From positions 1-20,175 of the IMG/VR virus record IMGVR_UViG_3300020205_000831: a stretch of 20,175 nucleotides of DNA; one strand, written 5' to 3'. This document shows, one piece after another, positions 1-6,712 of this stretch. The position numbers and the translations under genes are program-made. The DNA comes from a virus. How positions within the stretch are numbered: the first letter of the stretch is position 1; the number at the start of each line of letters is the position of its first letter. Under the pieces are notes generated by a model, which did not search any database, was not told where the DNA came from, and saw only the letters and a list, made by a program, of their open reading frames with translations.

Positions 1-72
1 CCCAACTGTGCTTATTTTGTAAAAGAAATTAGTCGCCAAAGCGAAATTATACAATTAGATAAAATTTTATAA
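1..72 (+). CDS. 3' end of an unidentified gene cut by the left edge
   Basis: The frame starting at base 1 is open for 23 codons and ends in TAA at 70-72. The peptide ends in ISRQSEIIQLDKIL. It stops nine bases before the next gene, which has its own ribosome site (AAGGAAT), so it is probably the upstream member of the same operon. In T4 the clamp and clamp-loader large subunit genes precede gp62, but 23 residues are too few to claim either. The coding call rests on the open frame and on the position of the stop. Confidence 0.55.
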   Translation, partial: PNCAYFVKEISRQSEIIQLDKIL

Positions 73-81
73 GGAATAATT

Positions 82-741
82 ATGGCATTAAAACTCGCAT
101 ATTTTCAACCTGTTATTTTAGCAATAGATAATGTTCCGCCAGTTGAATTTAGTCAAATTTTTAATTTAACAGAGACGTTACATTCTCATAAAGAATTAAA
201 TGATGCTGACAATCCATTAATTAGTATTCGTGGAGGCCAGCAAATTCAAGTGTATCCTAATAAGTTAGAACTTGATGTTACGTGGCTAGTTAAATATTTA
301 GAAACACTGTGCCAAGGTTACATGGAAGTAGTTACTCAACAATCAGGTACTGATGATTTAAAATTGTGTAAACCAGTAGTAACAAGTATTTGGACTATTC
401 GCCAGACAGAGGGCGATTATCAAGAGATGCATAGTCATCCAGGTGGATCAATTAGTGGAAACATCTATCTTAGTGCTCCAGAACTACCTGATGGATGTGA
501 ACCGTCAGACAGCCAATTATTGTTTAGGCTTCCACAAACTCGAGATGTAAATAAGTTTGTTATGACCGACACTTGGAAGTATACCCCAACTCCGGGTACA
601 GTTATTGTATTCCCAAGTTACTTGCCACATACTGTTTATCCGTGGAAAGGAACTGGTTCTAGAACAGTATTAGCATTTGATGCTAGGCTATTGCCAAAAG
701 AAGAAGTAGTTCAGGAAATACTAAAAAATGGGCAATCTTAA
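82..741 (+). CDS. 2-oxoglutarate/Fe(II)-dependent oxygenase, phage type
   Basis: A 219-residue protein with the double-stranded beta-helix signature of the phage 2OG-Fe(II) oxygenase family (2OG-FeII_Oxy_5 type). MHSHPGG supplies His117 and His119. A PGTVIVFPSYLPH block gives the distal iron ligand His183. Arg194 in SRTVLAFD is placed to bind the 2-oxoglutarate carboxylate. The second metal position is His rather than the classical Asp, as also in the oxygenase at 8140. The substrate cannot be told from sequence; known relatives hydroxylate proteins, nucleobases or small molecules. The start follows AAGGAATAATT. The 3' end overlaps the next gene by 14 bases, which suggests translational coupling. 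Family confidence is good; function is open. Confidence 0.8.
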   Translation: MALKLAYFQPVILAIDNVPPVEFSQIFNLTETLHSHKELNDADNPLISIRGGQQIQVYPNKLELDVTWLVKYLETLCQGYMEVVTQQSGTDDLKLCKPVVTSIWTIRQTEGDYQEMHSHPGGSISGNIYLSAPELPDGCEPSDSQLLFRLPQTRDVNKFVMTDTWKYTPTPGTVIVFPSYLPHTVYPWKGTGSRTVLAFDARLLPKEEVVQEILKNGQS

Positions 742-997
742 ACCCGGCGTAACCTACATTTATGAGCGTGATAAAGGAACTGTTTACGCCCGTGAGCGTG
801 GGTCGGACCCAAGTACTAGAGTAGAAGTTGGTTGGGAATACGACCCACGGACCAGTGACGGTAGACCGTTACACGATCATTTAATGGATGACAAACTGTG
901 GGGCGAAATTCGGCGAGAAGCACGTACCAATGCGACTTTACAAAAAGCCCTGGATCGTGCTATAATGATATACAAATTATCCAAGGACAAAGTATGA
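728..997 (+). CDS. conserved-type small phage protein, function unknown
   Basis: 89 residues, charged and soluble, rich in Arg and Asp, with no membrane segment. The N-terminal half has a beta-like pattern (GVTYIYERDKGTVYARERG) and the C-terminal half looks helical (ATLQKALDRAIMIYKLSK). It starts 14 bases inside the oxygenase gene, and its TGA overlaps the ATG of the gp62-like gene (ATGA at 994-997). It therefore lies in a compact operon feeding into replication genes. I do not recognise a domain. Coding status is supported by the overlaps on both sides and by the lack of a competing frame. Confidence 0.75.
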   Translation: MGNLKPGVTYIYERDKGTVYARERGSDPSTRVEVGWEYDPRTSDGRPLHDHLMDDKLWGEIRREARTNATLQKALDRAIMIYKLSKDKV

Positions 998-1473
998 GCG
1001 AAAAGATTGAACTAAAAGAAAAGCTAGCGGCAGTTGATCAGAATGTCCGTGAGTTATGGGACGCAATGGATGGCGATCAACAAAAGTCTCTCAAACAAGA
1101 ATTCTTTATTCTCAATCGGTATATTAGTAATGTCCAAAGTTCTAAACGTGAAGTACAAGAACATTTTGTATTAACTGTTAATGAATATTTTAACAAGCAT
1201 TGGAATACTTTACAAAAACATCCTAAACTATTATGGATGCTACTATGTATGTGTAGTTACAATGGAGAAACTGTGTTTTTCCATCAATGGTTAGGCAATA
1301 AAAAGAAAACAGGCACAGGCAGCAAACGATTAAAGTTTCTAACAGAGTTATATCCTAATCGTAAAATGGATGAACTTGAACTAATGGCGGAAATGACGTC
1401 CGACAAAGAAATTAAAGAACTTGCCAAGAAATACGGCATAGATGACGCAACTATTGCTAAAAAATTAAAATGA
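994..1473 (+). CDS. probable sliding-clamp loader small subunit (gp62-like)
   Basis: The start is ATG at 994, overlapping the previous stop as ATGA; an upstream extension in this frame would lie wholly inside the preceding gene. The 159-residue helical protein carries EFFILNRYIS near residue 33, an aromatic segment around HWNTLQKHPKLLWML, and a lysine-rich stretch (WLGNKKK) before FLTELYPNRK. This pattern resembles my recollection of gp62 subunits of marine T4-like phages, where a conserved NR(Y/G)xS motif lies N-terminal and a basic segment follows. In T4, gp62 with gp44 loads the gp45 clamp on primed DNA. The flanking polymerase-like gene fits. gp44 is not in the window. The assignment is by resemblance only; a remote structural comparison would settle it. 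Confidence 0.5.
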   Translation: MSEKIELKEKLAAVDQNVRELWDAMDGDQQKSLKQEFFILNRYISNVQSSKREVQEHFVLTVNEYFNKHWNTLQKHPKLLWMLLCMCSYNGETVFFHQWLGNKKKTGTGSKRLKFLTELYPNRKMDELELMAEMTSDKEIKELAKKYGIDDATIAKKLK

Positions 1474-2168
1474 TGAAGTTTGTTGAAAATACCAAACCTT
1501 ACATTTGTCAATACTGTAGTAGTGGGTTTACTAAAGAAAAGACACTGGCTGTTCATGTATGTGAACAGAAGCGTAGGGCATTAGCACGAACAGAAAAACA
1601 TGTTGTGCTGGGATATGATACTTACAATAGATTTTATAGAAAAACACAAAACAGCAAACATGATAAAACGTACGATGAATTTGCGAGAAGCCCTTACTAC
1701 AACGCTTTCGTTAAGTTTGGTAGCTTTGTTAGTAACGTTAACCCATTATACCCTGACAGGTTTATGGATTACGTGGTTACTAGTAATGTTAAACTAGATC
1801 ATTGGTGTCGAGATGAATTATATGATCAATACGTTATTGATCTTATTAAAAAAGAAACAGTAGAAACTGCGTTAGAACGTAGCATAAGCCATATGATGGC
1901 CTGGGGCGAATCTAACAACGCAGTGTGGAATCATTACTTCCACTATGTTAGTTTAAGTCGCGCCTGTTATGACATTAAAGATGGAAAAATAAGTCCTTGG
2001 CTAGTATTAAATTCTAGCTCAGGCAAAGAAATGTTAAAGAAATTTAACGACGAACAATTAAATGCTATTAATGTTATTATGGATGTACCTTTTTGGTTAA
2101 ACAAATTTAAAAGACTAGCATCCGATACTGATTTAGTTAAACAGGTTGTTAAGGAGTCAAATATATAA
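1470..2168 (+). CDS. C2HC zinc-finger protein of unknown function next to replication genes
   Basis: 232 residues. The N-terminus holds one zinc-finger-like motif, Cys13-x2-Cys16-x12-His29-x-Cys31, with the hydrophobic pattern of a C2H2 finger (YICQYC, GFTKEKTLAVH) but Cys as last ligand. The remaining ~195 residues are mostly helical with many aromatics and end in a block around SPWLVLNSSSGKEM and FNDEQLNAI. I know of no function for that block. The gene overlaps the gp62-like stop (ATGATG; ATG at 1470 or 1473), and its TAA overlaps the ATG of the mini-DnaE gene by one base (TAATG), with AAGGAG 12 bases upstream of that ATG. In T4 the place after gp62 belongs to regA, but no RegA features are visible. 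A nucleic-acid-binding partner of the polymerase-like protein is a reasonable guess. Confidence 0.7.
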   Translation: MMKFVENTKPYICQYCSSGFTKEKTLAVHVCEQKRRALARTEKHVVLGYDTYNRFYRKTQNSKHDKTYDEFARSPYYNAFVKFGSFVSNVNPLYPDRFMDYVVTSNVKLDHWCRDELYDQYVIDLIKKETVETALERSISHMMAWGESNNAVWNHYFHYVSLSRACYDIKDGKISPWLVLNSSSGKEMLKKFNDEQLNAINVIMDVPFWLNKFKRLASDTDLVKQVVKESNI

Positions 2169-2734
2169 TGCCAGATATTGATATCGACTTTGCTGATCGT
2201 ACAAAAGCCTTAGAAGTTTTTAAACATGTTACGGCTACTATTAACGACAATGGCACTTTTAAAAAGCACAATACCGGGGTGTATTGTACTTCTGTGCCGT
2301 ACAATCCGATTACAGGACTAAGTACTATTGATTACAAAGAAGCAGAAGATCGCGGGTATTTTAAGATAGACTTCCTTAACGTAAATGTTTACGATGGCGT
2401 TAAGGACAGACAGCATTTACTAACATTAATGAGGACTGAACCACTATGGGATTTACTCTTGGAAGACGACTTCGTGAACAATTTGTTCCACGTGAATGGG
2501 CATGGTTCTATTCTAAGACAGATGGCGCCAAACACTATAGAGCAGTTGGCAGCGATACTAGCAATGATTCGACCAGCGAAACGTTATCTGATTGGGAAAG
2601 ATTGGACGACCGTGATGACAGAGATTTGGACCAAACCAGAAAACGATGAGTATTACTTCAAGAAGGCACATGCTATTGCCTATGCTCACGTTATTGTAAT
2701 TCAAATGAATTTAATTTGTGAACAACTAATATGA
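2168..2734 (+). CDS. miniature DNA polymerase III alpha (DnaE, family C) core-like protein
   Basis: 188 residues that follow the order of the bacterial DnaE palm and nearby regions with large deletions. It opens with PDIDIDF (residues 2-8), the counterpart of the PDFDVDF catalytic motif (Asp401 and Asp403 in E. coli), giving Asp3 and Asp5. KKHNTGV (32-38) matches the KHAGGV region. YFKIDFL (64-70) matches VKFDFLGL, giving Asp68 for Asp555. FHVNGHGSILRQMAP and AAILAMIRPA match FQLESRGM and ALVALFRPG. FKKAHAIAYA (164-173) matches the FNKSHSAAYA block. The PHP domain, most of the fingers, the tandem HhH and the OB and tau-binding parts are absent, against about 1,160 residues in E. coli. Whether it polymerises is unknown. 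It sits where T4 places gp43, after gp62 and one more gene. Homology is clear by motif order; activity is inference. Confidence 0.8.
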   Translation: MPDIDIDFADRTKALEVFKHVTATINDNGTFKKHNTGVYCTSVPYNPITGLSTIDYKEAEDRGYFKIDFLNVNVYDGVKDRQHLLTLMRTEPLWDLLLEDDFVNNLFHVNGHGSILRQMAPNTIEQLAAILAMIRPAKRYLIGKDWTTVMTEIWTKPENDEYYFKKAHAIAYAHVIVIQMNLICEQLI

Positions 2735-3465
2735 AAAAATTAGGAATTTTTGGCGATAGCTATGCTGAAATAAAAGGCCCAGGATTTCCCGGGTATGCTA
2801 CTGGGTGGTCGTATAAATTGCACAAAGAGTACAACGGTGAGTGCAGTGTTCATGCCGGCGCCGGCTCTAGCCAAGAATATAATTTTAGACAATTTTTAGA
2901 ACATCACGAAAAGTATGAAAAAATTATTTTTGTAGTAACTAATCTTCATAGAGTATCTATCCCAGTTCGTGCTATCCATAAAAAAACAGGCAACTCTGTA
3001 GAAGTAACTCATTTTCCTAATATCCATCGAACTGAGTGGGCAATGAAAAATTTTAATCTTGAAAATAATTTAGGTAAAATAATATTAGATTATCTAGTAT
3101 ACATTTCATATCCATCAGAGCAATATAAAAAAGATGCCCACTTAGCATCTGTTAGTTATATACGAAATATTAGACCAGACGCAATAATTGTACCAGCGTT
3201 CCACGATTGTGGGTTTGATTCAGAATATAATTGGGTGTTATCAGACATCGACAGTAATGAAACAAAACTGTGGTATCTAAGTCGAGGAGCAGAACCATGG
3301 GACGATCCCAGGAGCAATCACTTTTCACCTAAAACTAACGATTGGGTACTTGAACACATGAAAGGACGATTGCGAGGAGAATTTATAGACTGGAATCCAG
3401 CATTAACTCCGGCATATCAAACTAAAGCAGAATTTGATAAATCGTTATCTCGTTTTACGAACTAG
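2731..3465 (+). CDS. SGNH/GDSL-like hydrolase
   Basis: 244 residues. The N-terminus reads LGIFGDSYAE, a block I motif with the nucleophile candidate Ser10 right after the first beta strand. GAGSS at 43-47 can be block II glycine, and Asn71 after strand VVT the block III position. WDDPRSNHFSP near the C-terminus supplies the Asp-x-x-His type pair (His197 with Asp191/Asp192). This is the layout of the SGNH superfamily of esterases and acyl- or carbohydrate-active hydrolases. No signal peptide is visible. The start overlaps the previous stop (ATGA). The last 21 bases overlap the convergent gene on the other strand. Such proteins in phages may modify glycans or virion proteins; the substrate is not determinable here. 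Confidence 0.75.
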   Translation: MKKLGIFGDSYAEIKGPGFPGYATGWSYKLHKEYNGECSVHAGAGSSQEYNFRQFLEHHEKYEKIIFVVTNLHRVSIPVRAIHKKTGNSVEVTHFPNIHRTEWAMKNFNLENNLGKIILDYLVYISYPSEQYKKDAHLASVSYIRNIRPDAIIVPAFHDCGFDSEYNWVLSDIDSNETKLWYLSRGAEPWDDPRSNHFSPKTNDWVLEHMKGRLRGEFIDWNPALTPAYQTKAEFDKSLSRFTN

Positions 3466-3819
3466 TTGAACTGATTTTCGCTTAACTCGTTTGAGAGTTA
3501 AATTCATTAAATTTACAACTGGTCCTAACAACACCCTAACATCTTTACTATTAAATGTTTTAACAGCATAATGAAATGGGTAAATTTGTTCTCTACAAAA
3601 GATGTTAATAGGAAATTGTCTGTTTGATTCCCACCACCAAACTTCACCAATTTCTAAAAAGAGTGTTTTTTCTTCGGGTGTTTTAATGGCGTTAAGATCG
3701 TAGAAACTAGTAACAAACTGATCTTGATTAATAATAATGCCCACGTATTCTTCTGTGCCGTAGTTAATGACACTAATAAAGGGTAGGTTTTGTTCTATGT
3801 TGTCTCTTAGTTTTGCCAT
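3445..3819 (-). CDS. conserved marine-phage protein, function unknown
   Basis: 124 residues on the minus strand inside a plus-strand region. The N-terminal part is beta-rich (ISVINYGTEEYVGIIINQDQFVTSFYD), followed by an acidic helix and an aromatic GEVWWWESNRQFPINIF block. The C-terminus is strongly basic (LKRVKRKSVQLVRKTR). I recall similar proteins in T4-like cyanophages and pelagiphages, always without function; that memory was not checked. The 3' end overlaps the SGNH gene by 21 bases. Its start codon is 25 bases from the divergent virion-protein gene, so the short gap must hold both control regions. The lone reversed orientation suggests separate control or insertion as a unit. Confidence 0.7.
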   Translation of the reverse strand: MAKLRDNIEQNLPFISVINYGTEEYVGIIINQDQFVTSFYDLNAIKTPEEKTLFLEIGEVWWWESNRQFPINIFCREQIYPFHYAVKTFNSKDVRVLLGPVVNLMNLTLKRVKRKSVQLVRKTR

Positions 3820-3824
3820 AAATA
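3817..3824 (+). promoter_or_regulatory. candidate T4-type late promoter
   Basis: CATAAATA differs from the T4 late consensus TATAAATA at the first base only. It lies 20 bases before the ATG of the probable virion gene at 3845, the right distance for a late promoter, and overlaps the start codon of the divergent gene. No sigma70 -35 box fits. This is a single short match in AT-rich DNA, so support is moderate to weak. Confidence 0.35.
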
Positions 3825-3844
3825 GTATATAAAGGTCCTGCGAG

Positions 3845-4660
3845 ATGCAAAAAATATCAAGTTATTTATATCCAAATAGAGTACAGCTATTAGCCGATCT
3901 GGCAGGATTCACTACGGAGTATACAAACGTGTATCAGAGAACAGTAAAAATATATCAAGGCGTAGATAACGTCATAGAGTTCGACATTAAAAATGCCGAC
4001 CAGAAACGCATTGAGCTATTAACTAGCCCTGTGATTACACAACTTGAAATGAATGTTATGGATGCGTCGGGTAATGAGTTACCAAATAGTCCATATACAA
4101 TTACACCACATGCTACGCTTAAAGGTATTGCTACAGTAGTAATCCCATTCGATGATTTGAATGAGTTAGATCAGCAGTTTTTACATTATAGTGTGACTGG
4201 ATTAAAAGACGGCAATACAATTCCTTTATACGCTGATAGTAGATTTGGGGTAGTTGGCACAATTGAAGTAATCGGGAACGCAATGCCAATATTCCGTGAT
4301 CCCAAGGTGTATGATACATTTACTGGGGAAATTGATTTAAACGGCAATGTTATAAATCACTTTAGTGTAATGCCTACAAAATTTTACGAAGCCGTTGCTA
4401 CTACAGAATTAACATTTACTGTAAATATGACTGGATTTATTGGCAGTGTTTGGATTGAAGGAACTAAGAACAACACAATCAGTGTTAACTCATTCCTTAA
4501 GGCATCTAAATTAGTAGAATTTACTTATGACGCAAACAATTTAGGCACTGTGTTCGAAGTAACATTACCTGTTGGGGACTTCGCATATTTTCGAGTAAGT
4601 TTTCAAGGCGACGACCCACTAACTCCAACCGGAACTGTTGACAAAGTAACTGTAGAGTAG
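3845..4660 (+). CDS. probable virion structural protein (tail or baseplate associated)
   Basis: 271 residues, beta-rich, low in Cys, with no membrane segment. The first 60 residues (SSYLYPNRV, VYQRTVKIYQGVDNVIEFDIKNADQK) resemble N-termini of structural proteins in marine T4-like myoviruses and the attachment domain of baseplate upper proteins. The middle alternates strands and turns. The C-terminus (FAYFRVSFQGDDP, TGTVDKVTVE) looks like a small beta-sandwich that ends many phage tail proteins. A late-promoter-like CATAAATA lies upstream, which fits virion genes. It stands between replication genes with no other structural gene in the window. The last 23 bases hold the -35 box of the primase promoter. 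Structural role is inference from fold pattern and recollection. Confidence 0.6.
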   Translation: MQKISSYLYPNRVQLLADLAGFTTEYTNVYQRTVKIYQGVDNVIEFDIKNADQKRIELLTSPVITQLEMNVMDASGNELPNSPYTITPHATLKGIATVVIPFDDLNELDQQFLHYSVTGLKDGNTIPLYADSRFGVVGTIEVIGNAMPIFRDPKVYDTFTGEIDLNGNVINHFSVMPTKFYEAVATTELTFTVNMTGFIGSVWIEGTKNNTISVNSFLKASKLVEFTYDANNLGTVFEVTLPVGDFAYFRVSFQGDDPLTPTGTVDKVTVE

Positions 4661-4666
4661 TATAAT
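4638..4666 (+). promoter_or_regulatory. sigma70 promoter of the primase gene
   Basis: TTGACA at 4638-4643 and TATAAT at 4661-4666 are perfect consensus boxes separated by exactly 17 bases. The -35 lies inside the 3' end of the virion-protein gene. The primase ATG begins at 4672, about where transcription should start, so this transcript would be leaderless or nearly so. Confidence 0.75.
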
Positions 4667-4671
4667 AAGCT

Positions 4672-5640
4672 ATGAGCCTCATAGCTGACACTCTCCTAGC
4701 ACACTTACCTACAAAACGAAAACATACCCCAAGTGGATGGATCAGTTTTAATGCGCCCTGCTGTGACGACAAACGGCAACGTGGCGGGTTCATTATTAAC
4801 GGCGGCGATGCGGTAAGTTATCATTGTTTTAATTGCCAATTTAAATGTAGTTGGCAACCTGGTAGGACAATCAGCCAAAAAATGAACAAGTTCATGCGAT
4901 TACTCAACATGAGTGACGACATGATTAGTCAACTAAGACTTGAAGCACTACGTCTTAATGATAATTCAAATACGCAAATACAAAGCGTCATACCTAAGTT
5001 TGATGTCCGGGCATTACCAGAAGATACTGTACCTATTTCAAGTGTAGCCAACATCCCTGATAAGTTATTTCCAGTTCTAGAGTACTTGGCACAGCGTAAT
5101 TTATATCTCGAAGATTATCCGTTTTACTGGACTCCAAAGATTGGGTTTAGCAATAGAGTCATTATGCCTTTTCTATACAAAGGTGAGATTGTAGGATGGA
5201 CTGCTCGTGCTATTAATGATGCTAAACCTAAATATCTAAGCGAACAACAACCCGGATATGTGTTTAATTTAGACAGGCAAACAGACGATAGAGAATTCGT
5301 AATTGTTTGTGAAGGTCCGTTTGATGCGATAAGTATTGATGCGTGTGCGTTACTTGGCGCTGAAATTAAAGACAGCCAAAACTGGTTGCTAAAACAACTA
5401 GGTAGAGAAATTGTATTGGTACCAGACAGAGATATTGCTGGAGCAGTAACAGTTGAGCAAGCATTAGAATTTGGATGGTCAGTAAGCATGCCTGATTGGC
5501 CGGACGGTATAAAAGACGTTAATGATGCGGTAGTTAAGTTAGGTAGACTTGCTACACTATGGTTAATAGTTGAAGCAAAGGAATCAAACAGTCTTAAGAT
5601 TCAGCTTAGGGCAAAGAAATGGTTTAAGGATATAACATGA
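4672..5640 (+). CDS. 61: DNA primase (T4 gp61 / DnaG-like)
   Basis: 322 residues. An N-terminal zinc-binding region uses Cys30-Cys31 and Cys52-x2-Cys55 (NAPCC and YHCFNCQF), as in phage primases. The TOPRIM catalytic fold follows: VCEGPFDA with Glu214 and Asp218, VPDRD with Asp252 and Asp254, and KDVNDA at 281-286. Primases of this type make short RNA primers for lagging-strand synthesis and act with the gp41 helicase, whose gene is two genes downstream (6713). T4 gp61 is about 340 residues, so length fits. The ATG lies five bases after a perfect -10 box and has no ribosome site in front, so initiation may be leaderless. The stop overlaps the next start (ATGA). Confidence 0.9.
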   Translation: MSLIADTLLAHLPTKRKHTPSGWISFNAPCCDDKRQRGGFIINGGDAVSYHCFNCQFKCSWQPGRTISQKMNKFMRLLNMSDDMISQLRLEALRLNDNSNTQIQSVIPKFDVRALPEDTVPISSVANIPDKLFPVLEYLAQRNLYLEDYPFYWTPKIGFSNRVIMPFLYKGEIVGWTARAINDAKPKYLSEQQPGYVFNLDRQTDDREFVIVCEGPFDAISIDACALLGAEIKDSQNWLLKQLGREIVLVPDRDIAGAVTVEQALEFGWSVSMPDWPDGIKDVNDAVVKLGRLATLWLIVEAKESNSLKIQLRAKKWFKDIT

Positions 5641-5750
5641 ACGAAATTCTTAATTTTTTACGTAATCCATGGAGATGGTATAAAGCACGTAAAGAGTTCA
5701 AACGCAGAATTGCTGAACTCCGAAAGCGCGACCCATTTATTTACAAATGA
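5637..5750 (+). CDS. 37-residue basic protein between primase and carbamoyltransferase
   Basis: ATG at 5637 overlaps the primase stop (ATGA) and the TGA at 5748-5750 overlaps the next ATG (ATGA at 5747). Exact overlaps at both ends strongly support translation. The product (MNEILNFLRNPWRWYKARKE, then a basic stretch ending RKRDPFIYK) is an amphipathic, Arg/Lys-rich helix after a short hydrophobic start. I recall similar tiny proteins in T4-like marine phages, without function. It may bind membrane, nucleic acid or a larger phage protein; nothing here decides. Confidence 0.75.
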   Translation: MNEILNFLRNPWRWYKARKEFKRRIAELRKRDPFIYK

Positions 5751-6694
5751 TACACTGGGGTATAAACGCACTCAATCACGGCAGCAGTCTTGCTGTATTT
5801 AAAGACGGTAAATTATTAAGTTTACAGTCTAGTACAGAAGACGAGCTTCCGAGAACTTTTATTCGCAAAGAACTAGACAACGGCGCACCGCAAAGAATAT
5901 TTTGGTATGAACGTCCGTGGATTAAAAAAGCAAGACAAGTCTATGCCGGACAATACACTACAGCATTAGACTTGTCAGTATTACCAAAGAAAAAACTAAA
6001 AGATTGGAGTTTACATTATGCGCCAGTTACATACACTCCACACCATGCTAGTCACGCGGCGGCGGGTTATTATACCAGCCCTTTTAATCACTGTGCTGTT
6101 GTCGTCCTTGATGCTATCGGTGAGTTTGAATGTGCTACAATTTGGAATTGCGTTCATGGCGAAATGAAGAAAGTGTGGAGCAGAAGTTATCCACATAGTT
6201 TAGGATTATTCTATTCAGCATTTACTAAACTAGTAGGGCTTGAGCCAATCAAACAAGAATTTTTGTTACAGCAAATGAGCGATCAGGGCGATCCCATGCG
6301 GTACTATTATGATGTATTAACATATATGGATACCTTAGTCAACGCTGGTAAAAATATGCATAGAGGTATTCAAGATTGGCCACACTCAATTAATAATCTC
6401 AGTGATCAATGCGACATTGCCGCGGCCGTACAGACAGTGTTCACTGAGCAGGTATACGGCGTAATGAAAAAGGCTAAAGAATTAACCAATGCTGACTGTT
6501 TGGTTTATATGGGCGGCTGTGCCATGAATAGTAAAACAAACAAAACGGTTGTAGAGCCCATGTGGAAACACATTTGGTCCTTGCCAAATCCCGGAGATCC
6601 GACTAGTAGCATTGGCGCAGTATTATATCATACACAACAGCGTGAATGGAATTACAAGTGGGATCCTGTCAAACACATTGAAATAAAAGTATAA
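5747..6694 (+). CDS. carbamoyltransferase, NodU/CmcH N-terminal domain type
   Basis: 315 residues with the ASKHA-type N-terminal domain of the NodU/CmcH/TobZ carbamoyltransferases. It opens WGINALNHGSSLAVFKDGK, the first strand-turn-strand. HHASHAAAGYYTSPF (99-113) is the metal and nucleotide motif. VVVLDAIGE (118-126) is the second phosphate-binding motif. MGGCAMNSKTN and PGDPTSSIGAVLY form the C-terminal part of that domain. Full-length enzymes have about 550-600 residues with a separate YrdC-like domain; that half is missing here. Full enzymes transfer a carbamoyl group from carbamoyl phosphate via carbamoyl-AMP; this short form may use a partner or another substrate. Similar genes are frequent in marine T4-like phages, perhaps for modification of nucleotides or glycans. 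It lies between primase and helicase in the same operon direction. Confidence 0.85.
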   Translation: MIHWGINALNHGSSLAVFKDGKLLSLQSSTEDELPRTFIRKELDNGAPQRIFWYERPWIKKARQVYAGQYTTALDLSVLPKKKLKDWSLHYAPVTYTPHHASHAAAGYYTSPFNHCAVVVLDAIGEFECATIWNCVHGEMKKVWSRSYPHSLGLFYSAFTKLVGLEPIKQEFLLQQMSDQGDPMRYYYDVLTYMDTLVNAGKNMHRGIQDWPHSINNLSDQCDIAAAVQTVFTEQVYGVMKKAKELTNADCLVYMGGCAMNSKTNKTVVEPMWKHIWSLPNPGDPTSSIGAVLYHTQQREWNYKWDPVKHIEIKV

Positions 6695-6706
6695 AGAGCG
6701 TATAAT
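6678..6706 (+). promoter_or_regulatory. sigma70 promoter of the gp41 helicase gene
   Basis: TTGAAA at 6678-6683 and TATAAT at 6701-6706 with a 17-base spacer. The -35 is inside the carbamoyltransferase 3' end. The helicase ATG is at 6713, seven bases after the -10, the usual distance to the transcription start. As for primase, this predicts a leaderless mRNA. Confidence 0.65.
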
Positions 6707-6712
6707 AAAAAA

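Noticed and set aside
898-993. N-terminal extension of the gp62-like gene
   Set aside because: It would lie entirely in another frame of the preceding gene; ATG at 994 with an ATGA overlap is the natural start.
2446-2649. 67-codon plus-strand frame inside the mini-DnaE gene
   Set aside because: Asp/Arg-rich shadow frame; the DnaE motifs are in the other frame.
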